Shown: positions 9,568 to 19,168, counted from the first letter of the stretch. The stretch: DNA of 64,000 bases from Nocardioides astragali (GCF_024436375.1 NZ_JAFMZM010000001.1:310001-374000); one strand, 5' to 3'. Notes: generated by a model from the sequence alone, not told the origin. Numbers and translations: made by a program.

Positions 9568-10253
9568 CGGGCCACCTTGACCTTGCGCTCGATGGCGTGG
9601 GAGGAGAGCGACACGACCTCGACGATGATGATGTAGCCGATCGCGAAGGCGAGGAAGATGCCGGTGCGCTGGTCGGCGTTGTTGTTGGTCAGAGCCCGCA
9701 TGGTGGCCACTGCCTCCGCCATTCCGAATGCAGCCGCGACCGAGGTGTTCTTCACCAATGCGATCTGCACGCTGGTCATCGGCGGGATGACGGCCCGCAT
9801 CGCCTGGGGGAGGACCACGAGCTTCATCGACTGAGCGAAGGTCAGCCCGATCGCCCGGCCGGCCTCGGCCTGGCCCAGCGGCACGGCGTTGACGCCTGAG
9901 CGCACCGCCTCGCACACGAAGGCGGAGGTGTAGAGGGTCAGCGCAATGGTCGAGCGGACGAAGAAGGCCGAGACGTTGTAGCCGGCGATCTCCCAGTCCT
10001 CGACGAAGGTGAAGTTGTAACCGAGGACCGGCATCGCGATCGCCATGAAGATGAAGATCATCAACAGCGGGGTGTTGCGGAAGAGCGTCACGTAGACGGC
10101 CGCCGCCTTGTTGAGGATCGCGACCGGCCCGACGCGGAAGACCGCCAGGATCGTCCCCCAGATCAGTGAGAGCAGGCCGGAGACGAGGAAGAGGCCGATC
10201 GTCAGGGCGAACGCCTTGAGGTACTCGTCGAAGCTCGACAACACCGCTTCCAT
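9564..10253 (-). CDS. gluC: Glutamate-type amino acid ABC transporter permease GluC
   Basis: The second permease subunit, 229 residues. It begins MEAVLSSFDEYLKAFALTIGL, has the typical LFRNTPLLMIF segment and the EAA loop AVRSGVNAVPLGQAEAGRAIGL followed by VVLPQAMRAVIPPM. Short length (about 230 residues) is standard for GluC. It is separated from gluB by an 82-base gap carrying a strong GC hairpin and overlaps gluD by four bases. GluC and GluD form a heterodimeric channel fed by GluB and powered by GluA. Confidence 0.92.
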   Translation of the reverse strand: MEAVLSSFDEYLKAFALTIGLFLVSGLLSLIWGTILAVFRVGPVAILNKAAAVYVTLFRNTPLLMIFIFMAIAMPVLGYNFTFVEDWEIAGYNVSAFFVRSTIALTLYTSAFVCEAVRSGVNAVPLGQAEAGRAIGLTFAQSMKLVVLPQAMRAVIPPMTSVQIALVKNTSVAAAFGMAEAVATMRALTNNNADQRTGIFLAFAIGYIIIVEVVSLSSHAIERKVKVAR

Positions 10254-10272
10254 CCGCGGCTCCTCTCTGCAA

Positions 10273-10308
10273 GGGCGCCGGCGGGCCTCGTCGGCCCGCC
10301 GGCGTCCC
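10273..10308. terminator. Strong intercistronic hairpin between gluB and gluC
   Basis: CGCCGGCGGGCC (10276-10287) pairs perfectly with GGCCCGCCGGCG (10293-10304) around a five-base loop; GGG/CCC outside adds three pairs across a one-base bulge. It lies inside the operon, 3' of the binding-protein gene. In such operons this kind of stem is known to protect or partially terminate the upstream message so that binding protein is made in excess; that role here is inferred. Confidence 0.65.
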
Positions 10309-10335
10309 GGGTCAGGTGGTGTTGGTGCGGGGGCG

Positions 10336-11226
10336 TCAGGCGGCCGGGCACTCGTCCATAGCCGGGGGCTCCGGCGTCTCGACGCCGGACTGTCCCAAGG
10401 TCGCCTCGAAGGCCTCGGCCCAGGTCCCCTCCTCCTGCGCCTCAGTGAGGGTCTCGACGATCCACTCGCACATCTCGGGGGTGTCCAGGCTGTAGCCCAC
10501 GCCGTAGCGCTCCTCGGAGAACGGCTCCACGACGACCTTGAGCTCCTCGGGGTTCTCCGCGGCATAGCCCAGCAGGATCGCGCCGTCGGTGGTCATCGCG
10601 TCGACGGTGCCGCTGAGGACCTGGTCGACGCACTCGGAGTAGGTGTCGAAGCCGCGCGGCTTGGCACCCTCGGCCTTGATGTTCTCCAGCGAGGTCGAAC
10701 CCGTCACCGAGCACACCTCCGTGCCCTTGACGTCCTCGAGCGTCTCAATATCACTGTCGGACTTCACGAGGAGCTGTTGACCGGTGACGTAGTAGGGACC
10801 GGCCTGGCCGACGACCTCGCGACGCTCGTCGGTGATCGAGTAGGACGCGATGACGAGGTCGACCTGGCCCTCCTGGAGGAAGGGCTCGCGGTTGTCGGAG
10901 ATGGTCTCCTCCCACTCGATGTCCTCGGGCGCGATGCCGAGGTCACCCGCGAGGATCTTGCCGATCTCGGGGTCGAAGCCCTTGGGCATGTCGTCCGTGG
11001 CGCCCTTGAAGCCGATGCCGGGCTGGTCGTACTTGACCCCGATCTTGATGGAGCCGGACTCGGCCAGCTCCTTCATCTTGGAGCCGTCCTCGAACTCGTC
11101 GGCGGCGTTCTCCGCCACGTCGACGTCGACGCTCTCACCGCCCTCCTCGCCCGCGTCGCCGCATGCAGCCAGCGAGAGAGCGAGACCGGTGACGGCCAGT
11201 GCCGCCTTGGTCCTGATGAATCTCAT
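10336..11226 (-). CDS. gluB: Glutamate-type amino acid ABC transporter binding lipoprotein GluB
   Basis: The extracytoplasmic receptor of the importer, 296 residues. The lipoprotein signal ends in LSLAAC with the lipid-attached Cys at residue 22, so it is anchored to the outer face of the membrane. After an acidic linker the solute-binding fold 3 domain contains KIGVKYDQPGIGFK, GDLGIAPEDIEWEETISDNREPFLQEGQVDLVIASYSIT and GTEVCSVTGSTSLENI, matching glutamate-binding GluB proteins. The gene lies between gluA and gluC. Substrate preference (glutamate, possibly aspartate or glutamine) follows from family similarity, not from visible binding residues. Confidence 0.92.
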   Translation of the reverse strand: MRFIRTKAALAVTGLALSLAACGDAGEEGGESVDVDVAENAADEFEDGSKMKELAESGSIKIGVKYDQPGIGFKGATDDMPKGFDPEIGKILAGDLGIAPEDIEWEETISDNREPFLQEGQVDLVIASYSITDERREVVGQAGPYYVTGQQLLVKSDSDIETLEDVKGTEVCSVTGSTSLENIKAEGAKPRGFDTYSECVDQVLSGTVDAMTTDGAILLGYAAENPEELKVVVEPFSEERYGVGYSLDTPEMCEWIVETLTEAQEEGTWAEAFEATLGQSGVETPEPPAMDECPAA

Positions 11227-11294
11227 CCTTGATCTCCTTCGGTTACCGGCCCGATGCCGTCTGTGAGTTTCTGGGGATGTGTGGTCGCGTGAGG

Positions 11295-12074
11295 TCAGTG
11301 CTTGAGGATCTTGCCGAGGAAGTCCTTGGCGCGATCGGACTTCGGGTTGGTGAAGAACTCCTCGGGCGTGCCCTCCTCGACGATCGCGCCATCGGCCATG
11401 AACACGACCCGGTCTGCGGCCGTGCGGGCGAAGCCCATCTCGTGGGTGACCACGATCATCGTCATGCCCTGCTCGGCGAGGTCGACCATGACGTCGAGGA
11501 CCTCTTTGATCATCTCCGGGTCGAGCGCGGAGGTCGGCTCGTCGAACAGCATCACCTTGGGCTCCATGGCCAGGGCGCGGGCGATGGCGACGCGCTGCTG
11601 CTGGCCACCGGAGAGCTGGGCGGGGTACTTCTCGGCCTGGTGGCCGACACCGACCCGCTCGAGGAGCTCCCGCGCCTTGGTGTCGGCCGCCTCCTTCTTC
11701 ATCCCGCGGACCTTGATCGGCCCAAGGGTGACGTTCTCGAGGATCGTCTTGTGGGCGAAGAGGTTGAAGCTCTGGAACACCATGCCGACCTCGGCGCGCA
11801 ACGCCGCCAGCGCCTTGCCCTCCTGGGGGAGTGGCTGACCGTCGAGGGTGATGGTGCCCTCGTCGATGGTCTCAAGGCGGTTGATCGTGCGGCACAGCGT
11901 CGACTTGCCCGAGCCCGACGGTCCGATGACCACGACGACCTCGCCACGGGTGACGGTGAGCTCGATGTCCTTCAGGGCGTGGAGCTGGCCGAAGTGCTTC
12001 TGGACGTCGCTCAGCACGACGAGGGGCTCGCCCCGGCCGGCGCTGACGGGTGCCGTTTCCTGCTGCGCGGTCAT
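11295..12074 (-). CDS. gluA: Glutamate-type amino acid ABC transporter ATP-binding protein GluA
   Basis: The ATPase of the importer, 259 residues. It has Walker [10 protein letters not shown], the Q-loop in [15 protein letters not shown], signature [15 protein letters not shown], Walker [15 protein letters not shown] and the switch histidine in VVTHEMGFA, all typical of the polar amino acid transporter ATPases. It is the first gene of the minus-strand gluABCD operon, 68 bases before gluB. The ATG start follows a short leader; a hairpin between it and the upstream 2H gene probably separates the two transcripts. Confidence 0.94.
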   Translation of the reverse strand: MTAQQETAPVSAGRGEPLVVLSDVQKHFGQLHALKDIELTVTRGEVVVVIGPSGSGKSTLCRTINRLETIDEGTITLDGQPLPQEGKALAALRAEVGMVFQSFNLFAHKTILENVTLGPIKVRGMKKEAADTKARELLERVGVGHQAEKYPAQLSGGQQQRVAIARALAMEPKVMLFDEPTSALDPEMIKEVLDVMVDLAEQGMTMIVVTHEMGFARTAADRVVFMADGAIVEEGTPEEFFTNPKSDRAKDFLGKILKH

Positions 12075-12098
12075 AGGCGCAACCTATCCGCACGTGGG

Positions 12099-12129
12099 CC
12101 GTTCGGGCTACGAGGCATGGCCCGAACGG
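12099..12129. terminator. Hairpin between the 2H gene and gluA
   Basis: CCGTTCGGGC (12099-12108) and GCCCGAACGG (12120-12129) form a perfect 10-bp stem with an 11-base loop, four bases past the stop of the 2H gene on the minus strand and 25 bases before gluA. It is best read as the terminator of the former; a role as gluA leader is possible. Confidence 0.55.
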
Positions 12130-12133
12130 GTCA

Positions 12134-12628
12134 TTACAGTTCGCGCACGATTTCGGCCTCGGGATCCCAACGACGGATCATCGTCATCCGCAGACTCGCG
12201 TCGTCGTGGCCCAGCACCTCGAGTGCGGCCGGCACGTCGGAGCGACTGATCCGCCTCGCGAGCGTGACGTGTGGCAGCCAGCCGGGGTGCTGCACATACG
12301 GCACGTCGGCGCGCAGGTCCAGGACGGCTCGGGCGAGCTCGTCCGGCACGTCGACCACCCGCACCAGCGTCACGCGGTTGCCGCCGAGCAGGGCGATGCC
12401 GGCGACCCGCACCTCCGTCGGCAGCAGCGTGCCGATCAGCTCCGTCGCGCGCTCCTCGTCCTGCGGTCCCAGTGCGGGCGCCGCGACGAGGGTGACGTGC
12501 GGGGTGTTGGTCGCCCCGCGGTCGAGCCACGAGGGGAGCCCGGCGTCGCGCAGCGCCTGCCACTCACGGCGTACGACGTCGCACCCGGCCGCGTCGGGCA
12601 CCAGCTCGATCGCGTGTATGCGGGGCAT
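12134..12628 (-). CDS. 2'-5' RNA ligase/2H phosphoesterase-family protein
   Basis: The 164-residue protein has the two HxT motifs that define the 2H phosphoesterase fold: TPHVTLVAAP in the N-terminal half and WLPHVTLARRI in the C-terminal half, about 80 residues apart. The family includes RNA cyclic phosphodiesterases and enzymes acting on ADP-ribose 1'',2''-cyclic phosphate; which one this is cannot be told. It stands alone between gluA and the GH16 gene, in the same orientation, and is followed by a hairpin. Length is normal for a single-domain member. Confidence 0.88.
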   Translation of the reverse strand: MPRIHAIELVPDAAGCDVVRREWQALRDAGLPSWLDRGATNTPHVTLVAAPALGPQDEERATELIGTLLPTEVRVAGIALLGGNRVTLVRVVDVPDELARAVLDLRADVPYVQHPGWLPHVTLARRISRSDVPAALEVLGHDDASLRMTMIRRWDPEAEIVREL

Positions 12629-12648
12629 GCAGGGAGCCTAGGACCGCC

Positions 12649-12708
12649 TCACGAGGCCTTGCGTCACGAGGCCTTGCGTCACGAGGCCTTGCGTCAGGAG
12701 GCCTTGCG
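12649..12708. repeat. Four tandem 15-bp units over a stop codon
   Basis: TCACGAGGCCTTGCG occurs three times (12649, 12664, 12679), followed by TCAGGAGGCCTTGCG (12694). On the minus strand each unit reads Arg-Lys-Ala-Ser-stop in the same register, so the last five codons of the GH16 gene, with its TGA, are present four times; only the first is translated. Confidence 0.9.
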
Positions 12709-13941
12709 GCCCGCAGTGACGCGCGACGCCTGCCGGGAGCTGGCGTCGAAGACGCGCACCCAGTCGACCTGCGCGGTGTCGGCGTGCTCGTCCGCGGTCA
12801 GCTCGCCGAGCTCGTAGTCCGAGGTGAGGTTCGAGAGCACCAGGTACTGCTGTGCCTGCGACACCGCCTTCGTCTCGCGGTAGTACTCGCGACCGTCGAC
12901 GCGGAAGACGTACTCGGTGGGGGTCCACTCGACGGAGAAGACGTGGAACTCGTCCCACCAGTCGCGGCGCTGGCCCAGGGCGAGACGGGTCGCGGGGAAG
13001 GCGTCGCCGAGGCTGACCTTCTCCCATCCCGGCTCGTAGTAGTGGATGTGGGCGCCGACGGCCTCGTTGCCGCGGCCGTTCTCGCCGAAGAACTCCATCA
13101 CGTCGATCTCGGTGCCGGACGCCGGGTCGCCGTCGACGTACGTCGTGCCGACCGGGAGCAGCCACATGCCCGAGTGCATCCCCTTGGCGCGCTGCGGCTT
13201 GATGCGGGCAGCGATGATCCCGTGCTGGAAGGAGCGGGTGAACTCGGTGGCCACCTGGCTGTTGAGCATGTAGGGGCTGGTGCCCGACGAGCGCGGGCTC
13301 GTGTAGTTGCACGGCAGGCCGAGGCGCGCGGGGTCGGCCGCGACCCCCAGGTGCAGCACGCCGCCCTCGACGCGCCGCGCGGCCGGGTCGACCCGCGCAC
13401 ACGTGCGGGGGGCGTAGACGCTCTCGTGCTCGCGCTTCTGGTCGTTCCAGACCGAGGTGTCGAGGGTCGTGCCCGAGAACGTGTCCTCGAACGTCGGACG
13501 CCAGCGCGAGGTGGTCATGGTGCCGGTGACCCAGGTGCGGCCACCGGTGGTGGTCCGCGCGCGGTAGGTGCCGCTGCTCGGGGAGAACGTCGCGGCCCCC
13601 CACGCGTCCTCGGCGCCGGTGGCCACGGTCTTCCACCCGCCACGCACCTGACGCTCCAAGGTGACCCGGCGTCCGGGGTCGGCGGGGGTGAAGGTCGCGA
13701 CCAGGATCCCGGCGCTCTGGGGGGCGGCCGCAGAGGTGCCGGGCTGCGCGATCGGCGGCAGTGAGGCGAGCGTGCCGCGGACGGAGCCGGAGCGCTGCTT
13801 CGATCCCGGCTTCGCGCTCGATCCCTCTGCGTGGGCGGTGCCGGGAGCCAGGCTCAGCAACAGGACGGTAACGATGAGCACACACAACGACAGGGTGGCG
13901 GTCGTGGCCGTCCTGGGCCGATCAAGGGAGCTGGCGAGCAT
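12694..13941 (-). CDS. Secreted glycoside hydrolase family 16 protein
   Basis: GH16 enzymes cleave beta-1,3 or beta-1,4 glucans and galactans. The catalytic signature E-I-D-V-M-E lies at residues 278-283 (nucleophile E278, acid/base E283) in GTEIDVMEFFGENG. Other family features are WLLPVG, HIHYYEPGWEKV and DEFHVFSVEWTPTEYVFRVDG. An N-terminal signal peptide (hydrophobic CVLIVTVLLLSLAPGTAHA) shows secretion. An Ala-rich region and a short beta-rich segment precede the catalytic domain. I chose ATG 13941; an upstream in-frame ATG at 14067 would put 42 polar residues before the signal peptide. The stop is the first of four tandem copies of the last five codons. Endo-beta-glucanase is likely; the exact substrate is open. 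Confidence 0.9.
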   Translation of the reverse strand: MLASSLDRPRTATTATLSLCVLIVTVLLLSLAPGTAHAEGSSAKPGSKQRSGSVRGTLASLPPIAQPGTSAAAPQSAGILVATFTPADPGRRVTLERQVRGGWKTVATGAEDAWGAATFSPSSGTYRARTTTGGRTWVTGTMTTSRWRPTFEDTFSGTTLDTSVWNDQKREHESVYAPRTCARVDPAARRVEGGVLHLGVAADPARLGLPCNYTSPRSSGTSPYMLNSQVATEFTRSFQHGIIAARIKPQRAKGMHSGMWLLPVGTTYVDGDPASGTEIDVMEFFGENGRGNEAVGAHIHYYEPGWEKVSLGDAFPATRLALGQRRDWWDEFHVFSVEWTPTEYVFRVDGREYYRETKAVSQAQQYLVLSNLTSDYELGELTADEHADTAQVDWVRVFDASSRQASRVTAGRKAS

Positions 13942-14207
13942 GGCTTCTTCCCGAAACTGTGGGCTTTCACCAGGAACCGTCAAGATCGTCGGGTTCTTGG
14001 TGTTACCTGTTTGTGGATTACTCGGCCGATCTTGTGTGTTTCTCGTAGGGAAATTGAGCGTACTCATCGGTAACCACCCGAAGACGACTCGGAGGGGGTC
14101 CGAATGGGCTAGACCCCTCCCCGCCGAGTGGTCCCCGCAGTCGTGGGTGGACCCCTCGCCCTCGTGATTGCTCGCGCCCCAGCCGGCCGCCGTACCCTTG
14201 ACCCGTC

Positions 14208-15737
<1,530 letters not shown>

Positions 15738-15743
15738 GGGGGC

Positions 15744-15775
15744 GTCGGAATCCCCGGATATCCGGGGAAACCGAC
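15744..15775. repeat. Variant copy of the dispersed palindrome, after miaB
   Basis: The core TCCCCGGATATCCGGGGA (15751-15768) is a perfect 18-bp palindrome, and GTCGG/CCGAC pair outside an AA/AA bulge. Its frame GG-AATCCCC...GGGGAAA-CC parallels palindrome A at 8128 and 31466 with a different centre. Like them it sits just 3' of a plus-strand stop codon. Confidence 0.6.
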
Positions 15776-15780
15776 AGGAT

Positions 15781-15821
15781 CGTGGAGCTCACGAGCCACC
15801 ACGTGACTCAGGAGCTCCACG
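15781..15821. terminator. Hairpin between convergent miaB and a small acidic gene
   Basis: CGTGGAGCTC (15781-15790) and GAGCTCCACG (15812-15821) form a 10-bp stem with a 21-base loop, lying between the two convergent stops. It is a probable shared terminator. Confidence 0.5.
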
Positions 15822-15832
15822 GTCCAGTGAGC

Positions 15833-16126
15833 TCAGGCAGGCGGCTCGACCGAGCCGTCCTCGGCCTCCTGCCCGGCGTCCTGGTCCTCCGTGGTGGCGC
15901 CGGCCTCGGCGTCGTCGGCCTTGCCCTCGGGAGCCTGCGGCTTGTCGTCGGGCTCGGAGACCGCGTCGGGGAGCACGTCGTCGACCGCTGGGTTGTCGTC
16001 GGGGTCGAGGTCACGGCCCAGGCCGTTGTCGGCGGGGTCGTCGGGGAGTGCGTCCACGCCACCGGGCACCAGCTCGGGCTCCTGGGTGAACGGGGTCGGC
16101 ATCGGGGGCAGTTCTTCCTTGCTCAT
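15833..16126 (-). CDS. Small acidic hypothetical protein
   Basis: A 97-residue, strongly acidic, Pro/Asp/Glu-rich protein with no membrane segment or recognised domain; it is probably largely disordered. It starts MSKEELPPMPTPFTQEPELV, with GGGAGGG just upstream as ribosome site. The start overlaps the stop of the Nudix gene by four bases, so it is coexpressed with it. The composition and the coupling are the only clues; I do not recognise a family. Confidence 0.7.
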   Translation of the reverse strand: MSKEELPPMPTPFTQEPELVPGGVDALPDDPADNGLGRDLDPDDNPAVDDVLPDAVSEPDDKPQAPEGKADDAEAGATTEDQDAGQEAEDGSVEPPA

Positions 16127-16659
16127 GGGTTCCCTCCCATCGGTGGATCGGTCGATCGTGTCGTGCTGTTCGCCGCGGGACCACCCCCGAGTGGGCGGGA
16201 CGCTTCCTCCCACCCGTACGTCAGGTAGCCGGCGCCGCTGCCGAGGTGCGCCAGTGCGTGCGCCTCGTGGGGCACCATCGGCTCGGGCAGCCGGTCGAGC
16301 GGGCACCACCGGAGCTCCGCGCACTTCTCCGGCTCGACGACGCGTGGCTCGCCGGTCCACGACCGCGCGGTGAAGAACCAGTCGACGCGCTCGTCGATCG
16401 CGTCGGCGTGCTGCGTGCGGTGCATCGTGAACGCGAACTCGAGGTCGATGCCGGTGATGCCGAGCTCCTCGACCGCTTCGCGCCGCGCGGCGTCGTACGC
16501 CGTCTCGCCGAGCTCGACGTGGCCGGCGGCGGCCGCTGCCCAGTGGCCGTCCATGTAGGGCGTGCCGCGGCGCAGCTGGAGGAGGACCTCGGTCCCGTGC
16601 TCGCCCTCGCGCAGCAGGTAGACGTAGGAGGCGGGGACGAGGACGAAGCGGTCGGTCAC
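16123..16659 (-). CDS. Nudix hydrolase
   Basis: Nudix enzymes hydrolyse nucleoside diphosphates linked to another group. The full Nudix box G-x5-E-x7-R-E-x2-E-E-x-G is present as GHVELGE...REAVEELGI at about residues 47-69. The rest (LLQLRRGTPYMDGHWAAAAAGH before, VDWFFTARSW and EKCAELRWCPLDRLPEPM after) fits NTP-pyrophosphohydrolase-like members. I chose GTG 16659, with TTGAGG nine bases upstream; an in-frame TTG at 16674 is an alternative that adds five residues. A polar tail of about 40 residues follows the domain. It is probably cotranscribed with the acidic gene downstream. Confidence 0.9.
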   Translation of the reverse strand: MTDRFVLVPASYVYLLREGEHGTEVLLQLRRGTPYMDGHWAAAAAGHVELGETAYDAARREAVEELGITGIDLEFAFTMHRTQHADAIDERVDWFFTARSWTGEPRVVEPEKCAELRWCPLDRLPEPMVPHEAHALAHLGSGAGYLTYGWEEASRPLGGGPAANSTTRSTDPPMGGNP

Positions 16660-16680
16660 GCGGGCAAACCTCAAGGGGGG

Positions 16681-16902
16681 TCAGCGGGCGGGGTCCGCCG
16701 GCGGGATGTCGTCGTCCTTGCCGTCGAGCTTGTCCAGCGCGTCGCGTGCCTTGCCGGTGGCTTGGTCGATCTTGGCCGCGTGCTTGCCGCCGGTCCTCTC
16801 GTTGACGGCCCGGCCCGCCTTGTCGATGCCCTCGGCGATCTTCTCGCCGTGCTGGTCGACGGTCTGGGTGAGCTTGGCCTTGGCCTTGTCCAGGAAACCC
16901 AT
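16681..16902 (-). CDS. MT0933/Rv0909-type antitoxin-family small protein
   Basis: The 73-residue, Lys/Asp/Ala-rich helical protein begins MGFLDKAKAKLTQTVDQHG and contains EGIDKAGRAVNERTGGKHAAKIDQA, the pattern of the MT0933-like antitoxin family. That family is named after a mycobacterial toxin-antitoxin pair, but many members stand alone. No toxin-like gene is adjacent here, so a toxin-antitoxin role is unsupported; a general small stress or DNA/membrane-associated protein is possible. GAGGAGGAA upstream of the ATG is a strong ribosome site. Confidence 0.75.
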   Translation of the reverse strand: MGFLDKAKAKLTQTVDQHGEKIAEGIDKAGRAVNERTGGKHAAKIDQATGKARDALDKLDGKDDDIPPADPAR

Positions 16903-16988
16903 CAGTTCCTCCTCGAGGAGAGCCGGCCCGTCCGGAAGGGCGGTGACTCCGGCACCTCCGAGACTAGGGCCTCCGCCACAATGGACCC

Positions 16989-17900
16989 ATGCCTCCACCC
17001 GTGGTCGCCCTCGTCGGCGCCACGGCGTCCGGCAAGACCGGCCTGAGCCTCGACCTGGCCGAGCGGCTGGCCGGCGAGGTGGTCAACACCGACGCGATGC
17101 AGGTCTACCGCGGGATGGACATCGGCACCGCCAAGCTGCCTCTGGAGGGCCGGCGCGGCATCCCGCACCACCTCCTCGACCTGCTCGAGGTGACCGAGCC
17201 GGCGACCGTCGCGCTCTTCCAGGGCTGGGCACGCGAGTCGATCGCCGACATCCGGCGCCGCGGCGCGACCCCCGTCCTCGTCGGCGGGTCCGCGCTCTAC
17301 ACCCGCGCGATCGTCGATCGCTTCGAGTTCCCCGGCACCGACGACTCGCTGCGCGGCGAGCTGGAGGCCGAGCTCGAGCGGGTCGGCAGCCAGGCGCTGC
17401 ACGAGCGGCTGGCTGGTGTCGACGCCCAGGCGGCGGCGCAGATCCAGCCCGACAACGGACGCCGCGTCGTACGCGCCCTGGAGGTGATCGCGCTGACCGG
17501 CCGTCCCTACAGCGCCAGCCTCCCGCGCCTGGAGTACGCCGACCCGCTGACGGTCCAGATCGGTGTCGACATCGACCGGCCGACGCTCGACGAGCGCATC
17601 GGGCGTCGGGTGGACGAGATGTTCGCCTCGGGTTTCGTCGAGGAGGTGGAGGCCCTGCTCGCCCGCGGGCTGGCCGAGGGCCGGACGGCCAACCGGGCGA
17701 TCGGCTACCGCGAGGTCGTCGGATTCCTCGCCGGCGACCGCACCCTGGCCGAGGCGATCGAGCAGACCAAGACCGCCACCCGCCGCTTCGCGCGTCGCCA
17801 GGACTCCTGGTTCCGCAAGGATCCGCGCATCGTGTGGGTGGGTCACGACGACCCCGCGCGCATCGAGGTCGCCCAGCGCGCGGTCGAGGCGCTCGTCTGA
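16989..17900 (+). CDS. miaA: tRNA dimethylallyltransferase MiaA
   Basis: MiaA transfers the dimethylallyl group from DMAPP to N6 of A37 in tRNAs reading UNN codons; MiaB (14208) then modifies it further. The 303-residue protein begins with the P-loop GATASGKTGLS, followed by the NTDAMQVYRGMDIGTAKL segment and HHLLDLLEVTEPATVALFQ, and has FARRQDSWFRKDPRI near the C-terminus, all hallmarks. Length is normal. The miaB and miaA genes are separated by three small minus-strand genes rather than adjacent. Confidence 0.97.
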   Translation: MPPPVVALVGATASGKTGLSLDLAERLAGEVVNTDAMQVYRGMDIGTAKLPLEGRRGIPHHLLDLLEVTEPATVALFQGWARESIADIRRRGATPVLVGGSALYTRAIVDRFEFPGTDDSLRGELEAELERVGSQALHERLAGVDAQAAAQIQPDNGRRVVRALEVIALTGRPYSASLPRLEYADPLTVQIGVDIDRPTLDERIGRRVDEMFASGFVEEVEALLARGLAEGRTANRAIGYREVVGFLAGDRTLAEAIEQTKTATRRFARRQDSWFRKDPRIVWVGHDDPARIEVAQRAVEALV

Positions 17901-17915
17901 CAGGGTCGGCGGCCG

Positions 17916-18527
17916 TCAGCCCGTGGCAGTCAGCTCGCGCACGGGTCGTACGACGCCCGGGCGGGCCGCGTCGGCCGCACCGAGGTCGGCGGCACCGCGG
18001 ATCCACTCGGCGATCTGCGCCTCGCTGCGACCGCGGACGTCGGCGTACCGGGTGAGCTTCGTCGGCTTGATCCCGCAGAACTCCATGGTCCGGCCCTTGA
18101 CCTGCTTGACGGTGCTGTCGCCCACGAGCGGGAGGTACCACCGCGGCGAGTCCGAGGTCACCACGAGGCGTCCGGTGCGGCCGGCGAGCAGGCCCTCCGG
18201 CATGCCGTTCTCCTTGTAGCGGAAGGCCCAGCCCCGCTCGAGGGTGCGGTCGAAGAATCCCTTGAGCAGCGCGGGGACCGATCCCCACCACAGCGGCGCG
18301 AACACGGCGACGTGGTCGGCCCACTCGAGGAGCTCCTGGGCCCGGACGAGGTCGGGCTCGAGGTCCTGCGACGAGCGGTATCCGTTGTGGAGGGAGAGGT
18401 CGAAGTCGAGGTCGCGCAGGACTAGCGGGACGCCGTGGTCCCCGGCGCCCGCGACGTACGACGTGGCGAGCTGGGCGGTGAGGGACGCGGAGTCTGGGTG
18501 GCCGTCGATGACGAGGACGTGTGCCAT
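17916..18527 (-). CDS. NAD(P)H-dependent flavodoxin-fold oxidoreductase
   Basis: The 203-residue protein starts MAHVLVIDGHPDSASL and contains FAPLWWGSVPALLKGFFDRTLERGWAF, the signature of the NQO1/KefF/WrbA-related flavin reductases (NAD(P)H dehydrogenase quinone 2-like). These soluble FMN or FAD enzymes reduce quinones, azo dyes or nitro compounds by two electrons. The start at 18527 has GGAG seven bases upstream. It is divergent from a TetR regulator, with a 35-bp dyad covering the promoter, so it is probably the regulated target. The substrate is unknown. Confidence 0.88.
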   Translation of the reverse strand: MAHVLVIDGHPDSASLTAQLATSYVAGAGDHGVPLVLRDLDFDLSLHNGYRSSQDLEPDLVRAQELLEWADHVAVFAPLWWGSVPALLKGFFDRTLERGWAFRYKENGMPEGLLAGRTGRLVVTSDSPRWYLPLVGDSTVKQVKGRTMEFCGIKPTKLTRYADVRGRSEAQIAEWIRGAADLGAADAARPGVVRPVRELTATG

Positions 18528-18538
18528 GAGATGCTCCA

Positions 18539-18573
18539 TCTGGTCAGTGTCAAGAATGTGGACAATGACCAGA
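18539..18573. promoter_or_regulatory. 35-bp TetR operator dyad
   Basis: TCTGGTCA (18539-18546) pairs with TGACCAGA (18566-18573), and TGTC (18548-18551) with GACA (18561-18564), all around one centre at 18556, interrupted by one mismatch. It fills the gap between the divergent oxidoreductase and TetR genes. A TetR dimer (or dimer pair) site is the natural reading. Confidence 0.7.
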
Positions 18574-18580
18574 TTGGGCT

Positions 18581-19168
18581 ATGATGTTGCTCATGTCAAG
18601 ATCCACGGGCGGCTATCACCACGGGAACCTCCAGGCCGCCCTCGAGGACGCCGCGCTCGACCTGCTCGAGACCACCTCCGCGGCGAAGATCAGCCTCCGC
18701 GAGGTCGCCCGTCGCGCCGGCGTGAGCCACAACGCGCCCTACCACCACTTCGGCGACCGGGCCGCGCTCCTCCGCGCGCTCGGCGTACGGGGGATGGCCG
18801 CGCTCCTCGCCGCCCAGGAGGAGGCCGTCGCGGCCGCAGACGGCCCGGTCGAGCGGGTCCGGGCGCTCGGCCTCGCGTACGTCCGCTATGCCGCCGCACA
18901 CCCCCAGGCGTTCGCCCTGGTCTTCGACCCCGACTACTGTGCCGCCGGCTCACCCAGCGCGGAGATGTCGCCGCTCATCGCCCGCAACGAGGACCTGCTC
19001 GGCGGCGAGGTGGAGGCGCTGGTCCGCGAGCCCGGCTACGAGGGTCGCGACCCGGTGGCCCTGTCGGCGGCCCTGTGGTCGACCGTGCACGGCATGGCCC
19101 AGCTGGTCACCCTCGGCCACCTGCCGCTCGAGGCGGCCGAGCCCGCGCTCGACGCCCTGGTGCAGTAA
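18581..19168 (+). CDS. TetR/AcrR-family transcriptional regulator
   Basis: The N-terminal DNA-binding domain reads GGYHHGNLQAALEDAALDLL, with the helix-turn-helix KISLREVARRAGVSHNAPYHHFGDRAALL at about residues 36-64; this HHG-N-L and Y-H-H-F form is typical of a TetR subgroup. The C-terminal half carries a WHG-like effector domain (AAHPQAFALVFDPDY, LWSTVHGMAQLV). It is divergent from the flavodoxin-fold oxidoreductase, with a dyad of 35 bp immediately upstream of its own start, so it probably represses both. The start may be ATG 18581 or ATG 18593 (MSRSTGG); neither has a clear ribosome site, and the message could be nearly leaderless. Confidence 0.92.
   Translation: MMLLMSRSTGGYHHGNLQAALEDAALDLLETTSAAKISLREVARRAGVSHNAPYHHFGDRAALLRALGVRGMAALLAAQEEAVAAADGPVERVRALGLAYVRYAAAHPQAFALVFDPDYCAAGSPSAEMSPLIARNEDLLGGEVEALVREPGYEGRDPVALSAALWSTVHGMAQLVTLGHLPLEAAEPALDALVQ

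Noticed and set aside
16681-16902. Toxin-antitoxin pair around the MT0933-like small protein
   Set aside because: No toxin-like gene is adjacent: neighbours are a Nudix hydrolase and miaA. The family name alone does not support a pair.
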